DNA of 64,000 nucleotides from Rhizobium sp. RU36D (GTDB lineage Bacteria > Pseudomonadota > Alphaproteobacteria > Rhizobiales > Rhizobiaceae): contig NZ_FWXU01000031.1 of the NCBI RefSeq assembly GCF_900176345.1, forward strand, positions 1-64,000. Direction: 5' to 3'. Positions within the stretch are counted from its first letter, which is position 1. The number at the start of each line of letters is the position of its first letter. Below are positions 44,750 to 53,326 of the stretch, in pieces. The translations under genes and the position numbers were made by a program. The notes beneath the pieces are model-generated. The model did no database searches and was not told the origin of the DNA. It saw only the letters and a program-made list of their open reading frames with translations.

Positions 44750-45733
44750 GTGCATATTCTGATCATCGGTGCCGCCGGTATGGTGGGCCGCAAGCTTTCG
44801 CAGCGCCTCGTCCGCGATGGCGGGCTTGGCGGCCGCGCCATCGACGAAATGACCTTGGTGGATGTTGTCGCGCCGGAAGCGCCAGAGGGTTTCGCGGGCA
44901 AGGTCAATGCCCGCGAGGCCGATCTCTCGGCTCCGGGCGAGGCGGAGGCACTCGTCGCTGCCCGTCCTGACGTCATCTTCCACCTCGCCGCCATCGTGTC
45001 GGGCGAAGCGGAACTCGATTTCGACAAGGGCTACCGAATCAATCTCGATGGCACGCGTTATCTGTTCGACGCCATCCAGCGCGCCCATGTCGCCGATGGC
45101 TACAAGCCGCGCGTGGTCTTCACCTCCTCCATCGCTGTCGTTGGCGCGCCGCTCCCCTATCCGATCCCGGATGATTACCACCTGACGCCGCTCACCAGCT
45201 ACGGCACCCAGAAGGCCATCGGCGAATTGCTGCTGGCCGACTATACCCGCCGCGGCTTCTTCGATGGCATTGGCATCCGCCTGCCGACCATCTGCATCCG
45301 TCCCGGCAAGCCGAACAAGGCGGCATCGGGCTTCTTCTCCAACATCCTGCGCGAGCCGCTGGTGGGCAAGGAAGCCATTCTGCCGGTCTCCGAGGACGTG
45401 CGTCACTGGCACACGTCCCCCCGCTCGGCCGTAGGCTTCCTCATCCATGGCGCGACGATGGATCTCGAAAAGGTCGGTCCGCGCCGCAACCTCTCCATGC
45501 CGGGCTTGAGCGCCACGGTGGGCGAGCAAATCGAGGCGCTGCGCCGCGTTGCCGGCGACAAGGCGGTCGCGCTGATCCGCCGCGAGCCGGACGAGATGAT
45601 CATGAAGATGGTTGCCGGCTGGGCGCCGGGCTTCGAGGCAAAACGCGCCCGCGAACTTGGCTTTACCGCCGAGACCTCCTTCGATGATATCATCCGCGCC
45701 CATATCGAGGATGAACTGGGAGGAAAGCTTTGA
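44750..45733 (+). CDS. SDR family sugar-acid dehydrogenase (DenD-like)
   Basis: A 327-residue extended SDR. The N-terminal Rossmann motif is GAAGMVGRKLSQRL (about residues 7-20), and the catalytic pattern is S-x-n-Y-x-x-x-K with TSSIAVVG and TSYGTQKAIGE. It resembles the D-erythronate dehydrogenase (DenD) group, proteins often labelled epimerases, but no OtnK-type (DUF1537) kinase is in this cluster, so the substrate may differ. A GGAGG ribosome-binding site precedes it. It begins the rightward operon and its stop overlaps the next start. Confidence 0.88.
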   Translation: MHILIIGAAGMVGRKLSQRLVRDGGLGGRAIDEMTLVDVVAPEAPEGFAGKVNAREADLSAPGEAEALVAARPDVIFHLAAIVSGEAELDFDKGYRINLDGTRYLFDAIQRAHVADGYKPRVVFTSSIAVVGAPLPYPIPDDYHLTPLTSYGTQKAIGELLLADYTRRGFFDGIGIRLPTICIRPGKPNKAASGFFSNILREPLVGKEAILPVSEDVRHWHTSPRSAVGFLIHGATMDLEKVGPRRNLSMPGLSATVGEQIEALRRVAGDKAVALIRREPDEMIMKMVAGWAPGFEAKRARELGFTAETSFDDIIRAHIEDELGGKL

Positions 45734-46653
45734 ACGCTCCAACACTTGAAGGCGCTGCCCGCCGGATCGCCTTTCTCGGCACCGGCCTGATGGGCGGGCC
45801 GATGGCACGCCGGCTGCTGGCGGCAGGCCATGCCGTGACCGTGTGGAACCGGGATCCGGCCAAGGCGCAAGCGCTGGTCCCGCTTGGCGCTGTCGTAGCG
45901 GCATCTGCCGCAGAGGCGGTTGCCGAAGCCGAAATCGTCTTCACCATGCTGAGCGACGGCAAGGCGGTCGAGGCCGTGCTGTTCGGCGCCGGTGTGGCCG
46001 ACGCCCTGAAGCCTGGAACGGTGGTGATCGATTCCAGCTCGATTGCACCACCGATTGCCAAGGATCAGGCAACGCGGCTTGGCGCCATGGGCATTGCCCA
46101 TATCGATGCGCCCGTGTCCGGTGGCGTGGTCGGGGCCGAAGCCGGCACGCTCGCCATCATGGCCGGCGGTGACGGCGACGTCATTGCCAGCCTCGCCGAC
46201 GTCTTCAAGGCGCTCGGCCGGGTGACCCATGTCGGCCCATCCGGCGCCGGCCAGATCTGCAAGCTCGCCAACCAGCAGATCGTCGCCATCACCATCGGCG
46301 CGGTCGCCGAAGCCATGATCCTGGTGGAAGCCGGCGGCGCATCGCGGGAAAAATTCCGCGAGGCGATCCGTGGCGGTTTCGCCGAAAGCCGCATCCTGGA
46401 GCTTCATGGCCAGCGCATGGTGGCGCGCACCTTCGAGCCGGGCGGACCGTCGAAGCTGCAGCTCAAGGACCTTGACGCGGTCGCTGCCATGGCCGACCTC
46501 TTCTCGCTCGAACTGCCGCTGACCCAGCAGGTCCGGCAGGAGTTTTTCGGCTTCGTCGCTGGCGGCGGCGGCGACAAGGATCACAGCGGCCTGCTGCTTC
46601 ATCTGGAGGCACTGAACGAGGCGCGCAACAAGACCGGGGGCGAGGAGGCCTGA
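45730..46653 (+). CDS. Beta-hydroxyacid dehydrogenase family NAD(P)-dependent oxidoreductase
   Basis: A 307-residue member of the 3-hydroxyisobutyrate / tartronate semialdehyde reductase family. It shows FLGTGLMGGPMARRLL (about residues 14-29), DAPVSGGVVGAEAGTL (about 126-141) and the catalytic lysine region GQICKLANQQI (about 175-185). The start is TTG, preceded by GGAGG and overlapping the upstream stop. It could reduce a semialdehyde or oxidise a hydroxyacid in the same sugar-acid pathway. The substrate is unknown. Confidence 0.92.
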   Translation: MNAPTLEGAARRIAFLGTGLMGGPMARRLLAAGHAVTVWNRDPAKAQALVPLGAVVAASAAEAVAEAEIVFTMLSDGKAVEAVLFGAGVADALKPGTVVIDSSSIAPPIAKDQATRLGAMGIAHIDAPVSGGVVGAEAGTLAIMAGGDGDVIASLADVFKALGRVTHVGPSGAGQICKLANQQIVAITIGAVAEAMILVEAGGASREKFREAIRGGFAESRILELHGQRMVARTFEPGGPSKLQLKDLDAVAAMADLFSLELPLTQQVRQEFFGFVAGGGGDKDHSGLLLHLEALNEARNKTGGEEA

Positions 46654-46654
46654 C

Positions 46655-48439
46655 ATGAGCGAAGAGACTAAGGGCAAGCGCCGGCTGCGCTCGCAGGACT
46701 GGTTCGACAATCCCGACCATCTCGACCTGACCGCGCTCTACCTGGAGCGCTTCATGAACTACGGCACGACGCCGGAGGAATTGCGCGCCGGCAAGCCGAT
46801 CATCGGCATTGCCCAGAGCGGCAGCGACATCAACCCGTGCAATCGCCATCACCTGGAGCTCGCGAAGCGCCTGCGCGACGGTATTCGCGATGCCGGCGGT
46901 ATCCCGATCGAGTTTCCGAGCCATCCACTGTTTGAGAACTGCAAGCGCCCGACGGCCGCGTTGGACCGCAACCTCGCCTATCTCGGCCTGGTCGAAATCC
47001 TCTATAGCTACCCGCTCGACGGGGTGATCCTGACCACCGGTTGCGACAAGACCACGCCTTCGGCGCTGATGGCGGCCTCCACTGTTGACATCCCGGCGAT
47101 CGTCTTCTCAGGCGGCCCGATGCTGGATGGCTGGCATGAGGGTGATCTGGTCGGCTCGGGCACAGTCATCTGGCGGTCCCGGCGCAAATATGCCGCCGGA
47201 GAAATCAGCAGGGAAGAGTTCCTGCAGGCAGCGCTGGATTCGGCGCCGTCACCGGGTCACTGCAACACCATGGGCACGGCCTCGACCATGAATGCCATGG
47301 CCGAAGCGCTGGGCATGGCACTGACCGGCTGCGCCGCCATCCCCGCCGCCTATCGCGAGCGTGGCCAGATGGCCTATCGCACCGGCCGCCGCGCGGTGGA
47401 ACTCGTGCTGGAAAACATCCGCCCCTCCGATATCCTGACGCGCGAGGCCTTCCTCAATGCCATCAGGGTCAATTCGGCGATCGGCGGCTCGACCAATGCC
47501 CAGCCGCATCTTGCTGCCATGGCCAAGCATGCCGGCGTGGAGCTGAAGCCCGAGGACTGGCAGGTCCATGGCTTCGACATTCCGCTGCTGGCCAATGTGC
47601 AGCCGGCGGGCGCCTATCTCGGCGAGCGCTTCCACCGCGCCGGCGGCGTGCCCGCCATCATGTGGGAACTGCTGAAGGCCGGCAAGCTCGACGGCAGCTG
47701 TCCGACGGTCACCGGCAAGACCATGGCCGAGAACCTGGAAGGCCGCGAATCCCACGACCGCGAGGTGATCAAGCCCTATGACGCGCCGCTGCGCGAACGG
47801 GCTGGCTTCCTAGTGCTCAAGGGCAATCTGTTCGACTTCGCCATCATGAAGATGAGCGTCGTGTCTGAGGATTTCCGTCGCCGCTATCTGAGCGAACCCG
47901 GTCGCGAAGGCGTGTTCGAAGGCAAGGCGGTCGTCTTCGACGGTTCGGAGGATTACCACAAGCGCATCAACGATCCCGCCCTTGCGATCGACGAGCGCAC
48001 CATTCTCGTCATTCGCGGCGCCGGCCCGCTCGGCTGGCCGGGATCGGCTGAGGTGGTCAACATGCAGCCGCCGGACCATCTGATCAAGAAGGGCATCATG
48101 AGCCTGCCGACCATCGGCGACGGCCGCCAGTCCGGCACTGCCGATAGCCCCTCGATCCTCAATGCCTCGCCGGAAAGTGCGGCTGGCGGCGGGCTTTCGT
48201 GGCTGCGCAGCGGCGATGTCATCCGCATCGACTTCAACGAAGGGCGCTGCGACGCACTGGTCGAGCCATCCGAGATCGACAAGCGCAAGGCCGAGGGCAT
48301 TCCGGCCGTGCCGCCCGATGGTACGCCGTGGCAGATGATCTACCGCCAGACGGTCACCCAGCTTTCGGACGGCGCCACCATCAAGGGTGCGGACCAGTTC
48401 CGCGGACTTGCCAAGACGCCGCCGCGCCACAACCACTGA
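46655..48439 (+). CDS. IlvD/Edd family sugar-acid dehydratase (XylD-like)
   Basis: A 594-residue Fe-S dehydratase. It strongly resembles Caulobacter D-xylonate dehydratase XylD along its length, as I recall that sequence: FRSRDWFDNPDH-type start (here LRSQDWFDNPDH), FENCKRPTAALDRNL and DSPSILNASPES. Candidate [2Fe-2S] ligands are C62, C130 and C203. It would turn a pentonate or related sugar acid into a 2-keto-3-deoxy acid, the substrate class of the FAH-family enzyme at 41004. It ends the rightward operon. Confidence 0.92.
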   Translation: MSEETKGKRRLRSQDWFDNPDHLDLTALYLERFMNYGTTPEELRAGKPIIGIAQSGSDINPCNRHHLELAKRLRDGIRDAGGIPIEFPSHPLFENCKRPTAALDRNLAYLGLVEILYSYPLDGVILTTGCDKTTPSALMAASTVDIPAIVFSGGPMLDGWHEGDLVGSGTVIWRSRRKYAAGEISREEFLQAALDSAPSPGHCNTMGTASTMNAMAEALGMALTGCAAIPAAYRERGQMAYRTGRRAVELVLENIRPSDILTREAFLNAIRVNSAIGGSTNAQPHLAAMAKHAGVELKPEDWQVHGFDIPLLANVQPAGAYLGERFHRAGGVPAIMWELLKAGKLDGSCPTVTGKTMAENLEGRESHDREVIKPYDAPLRERAGFLVLKGNLFDFAIMKMSVVSEDFRRRYLSEPGREGVFEGKAVVFDGSEDYHKRINDPALAIDERTILVIRGAGPLGWPGSAEVVNMQPPDHLIKKGIMSLPTIGDGRQSGTADSPSILNASPESAAGGGLSWLRSGDVIRIDFNEGRCDALVEPSEIDKRKAEGIPAVPPDGTPWQMIYRQTVTQLSDGATIKGADQFRGLAKTPPRHNH

Positions 48440-48480
48440 GCCGGCCTTGATAGCCTGGTCGTCGCGACCTTTGAGCATGG

Positions 48481-48512
48481 AGCGTGGAAAGCGAATAAAT
48501 TCGCACCACGCT
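48481..48512. repeat. Palindromic hairpin after the XylD-like gene
   Basis: AGCGTGG and CCACGCT are the outer arms, with inner arms GCGAAT / ATTCGC around an AA loop. It may stop the rightward operon or, being just past the FkbM stop, the leftward one. There is no strong T-run. It is similar in style to rhizobial intergenic repeats. Confidence 0.5.
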
Positions 48513-49370
48513 TCAGGGCCGCGGCGCACCGATTTCCGTGAGGTGGGTGAGGTAGCCGTGCAGATCCTCGCGGGAAATCGCCTTGCGATTGACCAGAACC
48601 ACCAGAAGGCGCAGCGCCAGGTCGAAGGATCCGTAGAGGTGATGGGCAATGATGGCGAGATGCTTGATCTGTTCGTCTGACAGATTGTCCGGCCGGGCGA
48701 AATCACGGACATAGACGATGTCCGCCTCCAGCAGGTGGTTCAAGGGCGTCATGTTCTTTGCCGTCTGATAGGGGGCAATCGGCCATTGCTTGACGTCCGC
48801 AAAGCAGTGGGGAACGAAACCCTGCGACCGCAACTCGATGTCGATCTCGCCAAAACCGGGCTGCCCCTTATAGAGCTTGGTGAAGGAGACCTCCGTCTGG
48901 ATCGCCACGGCCTTGGCCAGCTTCTTCTTGCCTGACTTGAAGACCTCGAGTTCGGCGCCCTGGATGTCGATTTTCAGGAAATCGAGGTCCTGGATCTCGG
49001 CGATGTCGTCGAGCCTCTTGGTCGCGAGCTTTTCCTTGCCCACCACTCTTGCCAGCGGCACCAGAAACTCGAACATCCCGATATTGACGGGATCCGGCTC
49101 GAACAGGCTTGCCATGCCAGAGCCATGGCAGAGGTAGAGGTCGTGCGGCTTACCGTCGTACACGACGTAAGGCAGGTAAGTTTCGTTCTCCGATTTCTGT
49201 TCGTTGAGCTTGGCCAGCGCGTGGTCCTGCGGTTCGAAACCCGTGACCCGGCAGAGTTTCGCATCCAGCAGCGACTTGTAGGGCGGCTCTCCGTCAATCA
49301 TGTTGGCGCCGATATCGACCACTTCAGTGAGACGCGCAGGCTTCAACAGCTGATGCAATTTCGTAATCAT
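48513..49370 (-). CDS. FkbM family methyltransferase
   Basis: This 285-residue protein has a Methyltransf_21 (FkbM) domain in the first two thirds: VVDIGANMIDGEPPYKS near residues 18-34 (SAM-binding), then LKIDIQGAELEVFKSG near 150-165. The last third is helical and unassigned. FkbM enzymes O-methylate sugars or polyketides, often in polysaccharide loci. Here no polysaccharide genes adjoin it, so its acceptor is unknown. Confidence 0.88.
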   Translation of the reverse strand: MITKLHQLLKPARLTEVVDIGANMIDGEPPYKSLLDAKLCRVTGFEPQDHALAKLNEQKSENETYLPYVVYDGKPHDLYLCHGSGMASLFEPDPVNIGMFEFLVPLARVVGKEKLATKRLDDIAEIQDLDFLKIDIQGAELEVFKSGKKKLAKAVAIQTEVSFTKLYKGQPGFGEIDIELRSQGFVPHCFADVKQWPIAPYQTAKNMTPLNHLLEADIVYVRDFARPDNLSDEQIKHLAIIAHHLYGSFDLALRLLVVLVNRKAISREDLHGYLTHLTEIGAPRP

Positions 49371-49571
49371 GGGTTTCTTTCGACAAAATAGCGATTGCTC
49401 GACGCATTGCAGCCGAATCGCCTGCCTGCCCCTGAAATGCGGTCAGTAGAGCATGGCGCACCGGGTGGCGCCATCCGGGGCGCGGATCCGAGATAAGTGG
49501 CATCACCCATTTGATTTGGCGGGCCGGATACACCATCTATAGCGGGAACCCAAACCGCAAAGGAGGATGCA

Positions 49572-50078
49572 ATGTCGACCACCGAACGCGCCGTACTGGC
49601 AGGCGGATGTTTCTGGGGCATGCAACAACTGATCCGCCGGATGCCCGGCGTCGTCTCGACCCGCGTCGGTTATACCGGCGGCGACGTCAAGAACGCGACC
49701 TACCGCAATCACGGCACCCATGCCGAAGGCATCGAAATCGTCTTCGATCCGTCCAAGACAAGCTATCGCGACCTGCTGGAATTCTTCTTCCAGATCCATG
49801 ATCCGACGACGCGCAACCGCCAGGGCAATGATGTGGGCATGAGCTACCGCTCCGCCATCTATTACACCAGCGACGAACAGAAGCGCGTCGCCGAAGACAC
49901 GATTGCCGATGTCAACGCGTCAGGCCTGTGGCCCGGCAAGGTGGTGACGGAAGTGGAGCCGGTGGGTGACTTCTGGGAAGCCGAGCCGGAGCACCAGGAC
50001 TACCTGGAGCGCTATCCCAACGGCTATACCTGCCACTTCGCCCGCCCGAACTGGAAGCTGCCGCGCCGCGCCGCGTGA
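49572..50078 (+). CDS. msrA: Peptide-methionine (S)-S-oxide reductase
   Basis: A 168-residue repair enzyme that reduces methionine-S-sulfoxide in proteins. The catalytic motif GGCFWGMQ lies at residues 11-18, and the GDVKNATYRNHGTHAEGI and QGNDVGMSYRSAI segments are typical. The ATG follows AAAGGAGG. No MsrB domain is fused. A hairpin lies 27 bases after the stop. It is a single-gene unit. Confidence 0.97.
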   Translation: MSTTERAVLAGGCFWGMQQLIRRMPGVVSTRVGYTGGDVKNATYRNHGTHAEGIEIVFDPSKTSYRDLLEFFFQIHDPTTRNRQGNDVGMSYRSAIYYTSDEQKRVAEDTIADVNASGLWPGKVVTEVEPVGDFWEAEPEHQDYLERYPNGYTCHFARPNWKLPRRAA

Positions 50079-50104
50079 TTTTCCATCGTCCCGATTAAAC
50101 GACA

Positions 50105-50134
50105 ACGCCGCCAATCCACTGGGATCGGCGGCGT
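50105..50134 (+). terminator. Terminator-like hairpin, copy 1 of a 30-base direct repeat
   Basis: ACGCCGCC and GGCGGCGT form the stem, with ATCC/GGAT pairing and an ACTG loop. It is followed by CCATTTT and probably ends msrA. The same 30 bases recur exactly at 50354. Confidence 0.75.
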
Positions 50135-50177
50135 CCATTTTGCTGACAAGATAGGTTTTCCGCGAGGCCCTATTCAG

Positions 50178-50293
50178 CCGTCATTCCGGCGAAGGCCGGA
50201 ATCCAGCCACGGCGCGTCTGCGCCGTGAAAAGAGTCTTTCGTAATCAAGGACTTGATTGCGCTGGATGCCGGCTCGGCGGCCGGCATGACGGT
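50178..50293. repeat. Palindromic mobile-type repeat between the two identical hairpins
   Basis: The element begins with GCCGTCATTCCGGC and ends with the mirror GCCGGCATGACGG; inside it GGAATCCAGC and GCTGGATGCC mirror each other. Smaller hairpins lie inside (CACGGCG / CGCCGTG and TCAAG / CTTGA). This is the widespread REP/MITE-like design of GTCATTCC-type bacterial repeats. It is non-coding. Confidence 0.7.
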
Positions 50294-50353
50294 GAGGTTT
50301 TCGGTCAAAACCAACATCGAAAGACCTTGAATGAGAGTTTGTCAGCAGCCTAA

Positions 50354-50383
50354 ACGCCGCCAATCCACTGGGATCGGCGGCGT
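50354..50383. terminator. Terminator-like hairpin, copy 2 of the 30-base direct repeat
   Basis: Identical to copy 1 over 30 bases. On the plus strand it is followed by TTTTTT, and on the minus strand by only TTTA. It lies 23 bases beyond the stop of the leftward chemoreceptor gene and may end that transcript. Confidence 0.75.
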
Positions 50384-50406
50384 TTTTTGTGTCGGGATGC
50401 CCAATT

Positions 50407-52941
50407 TCAGGCTGCGCGATGTACCCGCGGTGCGGCCGACGCTTCGTTTGAAATCTTGAAGCGGTTGACCAATTGCATCAGGGCGTCGGCCTCGTCCGCC
50501 AGCTGGCGCGTCGCGGCATTGGTTTCCTCGACCATCGCGGCGTTGCGCTGGGTCATCTGGTCCATCTGGTTGACTGCCGAATTGACCTCGCCCAGGGCCT
50601 CGGACTGCTCGCGGCTGGCGGTCGCGATGACATTGACCCGGTCGGAGACGGTGACGATCTTGGAAGAGATTTCCGCCAGCACCGTGCCGGTCTGCTGCAC
50701 GAGCCGCGCGCCGGACGATACTTCCGTGCTCGACTTGTTGATGAGGTCCTTGATCTGGTGCGCAGCATTGGCCGAGCGCTGGGCCAGTTCCCGAACTTCC
50801 TGGGCGACCACCGCAAAACCCTTGCCGGCCTCGCCCGCGCGAGCGGCCTCGATGCCGGCATTCAGGGCCAGGAGATTGGTCTGGAAGGCAATGTCGTCGA
50901 TCACGTCGATGATCTGCACGATCTGGCCCGAGGCATTTTCGATGCGGTCCATGGCTTCGATCGCGTCGGCCACGACAGCGGACGAGGTGTCGGCCGATTT
51001 CTTGGTTTCGCCAACGATGCGATTGGCCTCTTCCGCCCGGGCGGCGGAGGATTTCACAGTCGTGGTGATCTCCTCGACGGCTGCCGCCGTCTCTTCCAGG
51101 GAGGCCGCCTGCTGTTCGGTGCGCTTGGCCAGTTCGTCGGCCGCCTGGCTCATCTCGCCGGCATTGCGCTGGATCATGTAGGTGTTGGAACGGATCTGGG
51201 TCATCGTGTCCTGCAAGCGGACCAGCGACGAGTTGAAATCGTTGCGCAACTGCTCCAGGCGGCCGAAGAACGGCGTCTCGATGGTCTGGGAAATATCGCC
51301 CTGGGAAAGGCGGCCAAGGCCCTGGGCCAGCGCGGTGACGGCGAAATCGATCTGCCGGTCGATTTCCTGCTTCTCCTGGTCGTTGCGGCGGCGTTCCTGT
51401 TCGGCCTGCTCGCGCTCCGCTTCGCTGCGGTTTTCCACCTCGATCTTGGAGAGCGCATTCTGCTTGAACACGCCAAGCGCACGGGCCATCTCGCCGATCT
51501 CGTCGACGCGGGCCTCGCCGCTGATGCGCGTATCAAGAACGCCCTCCGCCAGCCGGCGCATGGCGTCGGTAATCTGGCCGATGGGCCCCTTGAAGGTGAT
51601 GACGAGACCGATGCCGGCAAACAGCGAAATCAGGATGCCGACAATGGTGGCGCCGATGGAGATGGAGTTGGCGCTCTGCCGCTCCTGCCCGGCGCTGCTC
51701 TTCTGCTGCTCCGCAAAAGAGGTGAGCTGCTTCCAGATCTTGTCGAGGTCAGCAGCCGCGGTGGCGAAATTGACGGAGCGCTCCTTGCTGACCTTGACCA
51801 GGTCGGCGCTCGACTGGGCCATGCCGGACAAGGCCTGCTCCAGCTTGGCCTTCAGCGGCGCCACGAAGTCCCGGCCGGTCGATGCCGTCTCCCAGGCCGC
51901 CAGATCCTTTCCCACCACAGCCAGATTGTCATTGAGCCGGGCGAGGTTTTCATCCGTCGGCTCCAGCATGAAGCTCGCCAGCATGATTTGCAGCGAATAG
52001 GAGGAGCTGATCAGCGTGCGGCTGGCATCGGCGATCCTCTGGGCCGCCTCGATCGGCTGGTCGAGTTCGCCGAAGCGGGCGATGGCATCCTTGCTCTTCT
52101 GCTGGGCGGCGAGGTTCAAATAGGCGGACATCTGCGTGAAGTTGCGCAGCTTGGTGCCCATCTCGTCGACCACCGGCTGGGATTGGTCACCGGCAGCGAC
52201 CAACGTGGAGAGATCCTTGATGATGGTCTCCAGCGTGCGAACCGCCGACTTGTTCTTTTCCGGCAGCGCAGCCGCCAGCAGGTCACGCCGGGCCTTCATC
52301 TCGTCGATGCTGGCAGCGACATGGGCGAATTTTTCCTCGGGCGTCGGCAGCTTGGTGAACTTGCTGCCGATTGCGGACAGGGTGGTGGCGCTCAGAGCAA
52401 TGCCATCGGCGTCGCGCAGCATCTGCTTGGCGGCGGTTTCGTCGTCGCGAACGGCAGCGAGCACCTCGCCCATGGCGGTATTGAGCTCAGCCTGGGCAGC
52501 GACCACGGTATCGGTGCCGGCACGCATGGCGGCAACCAGGCCGGATTCCGTCTCGTGCAGGCTCCACAGCGTGTCCATGTGCTTGACGACGCCATCCACA
52601 GCGGTGGCGGCGGCCTCCAGGTCGGCGCGCCCATCGGCGTCGGCAGAAAGCTGCGACAGCGTGGTTTTCAGCACCGCCTGCTGCGCCTGCAATTCGCGCG
52701 TCACGCCATCGCGATTGTCGGCGGTTGCCTGCTCCAGAAACCGGTTCATGGCGGCAGAGACGTCACGGAAGCCGCTTAGCGACTGCAACACGCTGTTCGA
52801 GATCTCGATGCGGCCCTGCAGGAGACCCGAGGCATAAAGACCCGTGAAACCGACGGCGGTGATGCTGATGATGAACGGCAAAATGAAGATCAAGACCTTC
52901 GTCTGAATCCTGAAACGGGACAGGAGACGGTCGATGAACAT
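50407..52941 (-). CDS. Methyl-accepting chemotaxis protein
   Basis: A large 844-residue transmembrane chemoreceptor. One helix near residues 16-36 and another near 432-455 (TIVGILISLFAGIGLVI) bracket a periplasmic sensor of about 390 residues that is mostly helical. HAMP (ITDAMRRLAEGVLDTRI) follows. The cytoplasmic signalling hairpin contains the conserved tip DDIAFQTNLLALNAGIEAAR. No CheR-docking pentapeptide is at the C-terminus (ending RVHRAA). The long helical sensor suits a HBM-like ligand domain, but the ligand is unknown. Confidence 0.95.
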   Translation of the reverse strand: MFIDRLLSRFRIQTKVLIFILPFIISITAVGFTGLYASGLLQGRIEISNSVLQSLSGFRDVSAAMNRFLEQATADNRDGVTRELQAQQAVLKTTLSQLSADADGRADLEAAATAVDGVVKHMDTLWSLHETESGLVAAMRAGTDTVVAAQAELNTAMGEVLAAVRDDETAAKQMLRDADGIALSATTLSAIGSKFTKLPTPEEKFAHVAASIDEMKARRDLLAAALPEKNKSAVRTLETIIKDLSTLVAAGDQSQPVVDEMGTKLRNFTQMSAYLNLAAQQKSKDAIARFGELDQPIEAAQRIADASRTLISSSYSLQIMLASFMLEPTDENLARLNDNLAVVGKDLAAWETASTGRDFVAPLKAKLEQALSGMAQSSADLVKVSKERSVNFATAAADLDKIWKQLTSFAEQQKSSAGQERQSANSISIGATIVGILISLFAGIGLVITFKGPIGQITDAMRRLAEGVLDTRISGEARVDEIGEMARALGVFKQNALSKIEVENRSEAEREQAEQERRRNDQEKQEIDRQIDFAVTALAQGLGRLSQGDISQTIETPFFGRLEQLRNDFNSSLVRLQDTMTQIRSNTYMIQRNAGEMSQAADELAKRTEQQAASLEETAAAVEEITTTVKSSAARAEEANRIVGETKKSADTSSAVVADAIEAMDRIENASGQIVQIIDVIDDIAFQTNLLALNAGIEAARAGEAGKGFAVVAQEVRELAQRSANAAHQIKDLINKSSTEVSSGARLVQQTGTVLAEISSKIVTVSDRVNVIATASREQSEALGEVNSAVNQMDQMTQRNAAMVEETNAATRQLADEADALMQLVNRFKISNEASAAPRVHRAA

Positions 52942-53326
52942 TACATAGCACTCCGCTGCATTTTACCCAATATCCGTGTGAACAGGCGTTGCCCGCTGGC
53001 ACGGCCGGAACCTCGGTTTTGCATCTTATGTGGGGGGTTGCTAATAATTGTTAAATCGATTCAAATAATCATACAATTTAAGAAAAACACGCATCCCGCT
53101 TGGTTTTCGGGGGTTGCGCGACAACAAGACCAGCATGCGCCGAAGCAACATTAGCCATCTGTATTTTCGAATATTCTTATATTAAAGAAGAAAATGCCAA
53201 TTTAAGTCCGTCGAACCAGCGGGATTCTGTCTTCAACACTTCAAGCCGGACAATATAGGTTAACCACTCTCTGTTTCGATGCCGTTCACCTCTGATGCGG
53301 AAACCATTGAATAGCGAGCGCAAGCC
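52942..53326. other. AT-rich divergent intergenic region, no gene seen
   Basis: This 385-base gap between the leftward chemoreceptor gene and the rightward diguanylate cyclase gene is clearly poorer in GC than its surroundings, especially 53040-53090 and 53160-53190. It most likely holds divergent promoters. I saw no clear -35/-10 pair, EcfG motif or small gene. Confidence 0.6.

Noticed and set aside
50473..52779. 768-codon plus-strand frame
   Set aside because: It is the complement of the chemoreceptor gene, whose signalling domain is unmistakable. No ribosome-binding site or motif supports the opposite frame.
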